Below, piece by piece: positions 6,927 to 7,064 of a stretch of DNA of 7,064 nucleotides. The notes under the pieces are model-generated. The model was not told the DNA's origin. It saw only the letters and a program-made list of their open reading frames with translations, and ran no database searches. The position numbers were made by a program, and so were the translations under genes. Position 1 is the stretch's first letter; every line of letters starts with the position of its first letter. The stretch is from Cellvibrionales bacterium UBA7375 (GTDB lineage: Bacteria > Pseudomonadota > Gammaproteobacteria > Pseudomonadales > Porticoccaceae), in the NCBI GenBank assembly GCA_002469845.1, contig DKNZ01000001.1, forward strand, positions 574 through 7,637, written 5' to 3'.

Positions 6927-7064
6927 CTAATTGATAATACCCTGCTGTTCCAAATAGAGAATGATGGCATTAATTTCTTGTTCAAGTGTCATTTGGTCGG
7001 TTTTTAAATGTATCTCAGGGTTTTTAGGTGGCTCATAGGGGTCATCTATCCCCGTGAAGTTTTT
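6927..7064 (-). CDS. cysC: Adenylyl-sulfate kinase CysC, C-terminal part
   Basis: The frame is open from the window edge to a TAG stop at 6929-6927, giving the last 45 residues of a protein whose start lies beyond 7064. It begins KNFTGIDDPYEPPKNPEIHL, which closely matches the APS kinase C-terminus (E. coli CysC has FTGIDSVYEAPESAEIHL here). The following amphipathic helix ending in GIIN also fits. CysC phosphorylates adenylyl sulfate (APS) to PAPS in the cytoplasm, supplying sulfate reduction or sulfotransferases. The P-loop and catalytic part lie outside the window, so it cannot be told whether this is stand-alone CysC or the kinase half of a CysN-CysC fusion. It converges on the regulator gene with 11 bases between stop codons. 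Confidence 0.88.
   Translation of the reverse strand, partial: KNFTGIDDPYEPPKNPEIHLKTDQMTLEQEINAIILYLEQQGIIN

Noticed and set aside
6800..6985. Minus-strand open frame spanning the end of marR and the cysC end
   Set aside because: It runs out of frame with cysC, whose conserved C-terminal residues occupy another frame, and it is antisense to the MarR coding region.

Overview
The window looks like chromosomal DNA from a Gram-negative, probably marine, gammaproteobacterium. The evidence is a large TonB-dependent outer-membrane receptor, a TPR-fused sulfotransferase of a type common in marine Proteobacteria, a BCCT osmolyte transporter, a MarR regulator resembling EctR/CosR, and a cysC end resembling that of E. 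coli. Base composition is moderately AT-rich. I cannot name the genus. I see no insertion sequence, phage gene, CRISPR array, tRNA or rRNA.

Layout: (1) Positions 95-2107, minus strand: a 670-residue cytoplasmic protein with N-terminal TPR-like repeats and a C-terminal PAPS-dependent sulfotransferase domain. (2) Positions 2150-2180: an intrinsic terminator reading on the minus strand. (3) Positions 2202-4598, minus strand: a complete TonB-dependent receptor. (4) Positions 4599-4832: a 234-base divergent control region. (5) Positions 4833-6392, plus strand: a 12-helix BCCT transporter, best started at the ATG at 4833 rather than the TTG at 4788. (6) Positions 6421-6915, plus strand: a MarR-family regulator 28 bases downstream, very likely in the same operon. 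(7) Positions 6927-7064, minus strand: the last 45 codons of cysC (APS kinase), converging on the regulator gene and cut by the window edge.

The most interesting signal is in the divergent region. The octamer TATTTAGT occurs three times in the same orientation. Two copies 15 bases apart sit just upstream of the receptor gene, and one, followed by GT, sits upstream of the transporter. From memory, the operator described for the ectoine regulator EctR1 is TATTTAGT-GT-ACTATATA, and the MarR protein encoded here looks like an EctR/CosR relative. This suggests a local osmolyte-response unit in which one regulator controls its own transporter operon and also the divergent TonB-dependent receptor. 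That would make the receptor a candidate outer-membrane importer for a compatible solute or its precursor.

A second, weaker theme is sulfur. The sulfotransferase needs PAPS and CysC makes it, but the two genes lie at opposite ends of the window and are not in one operon.
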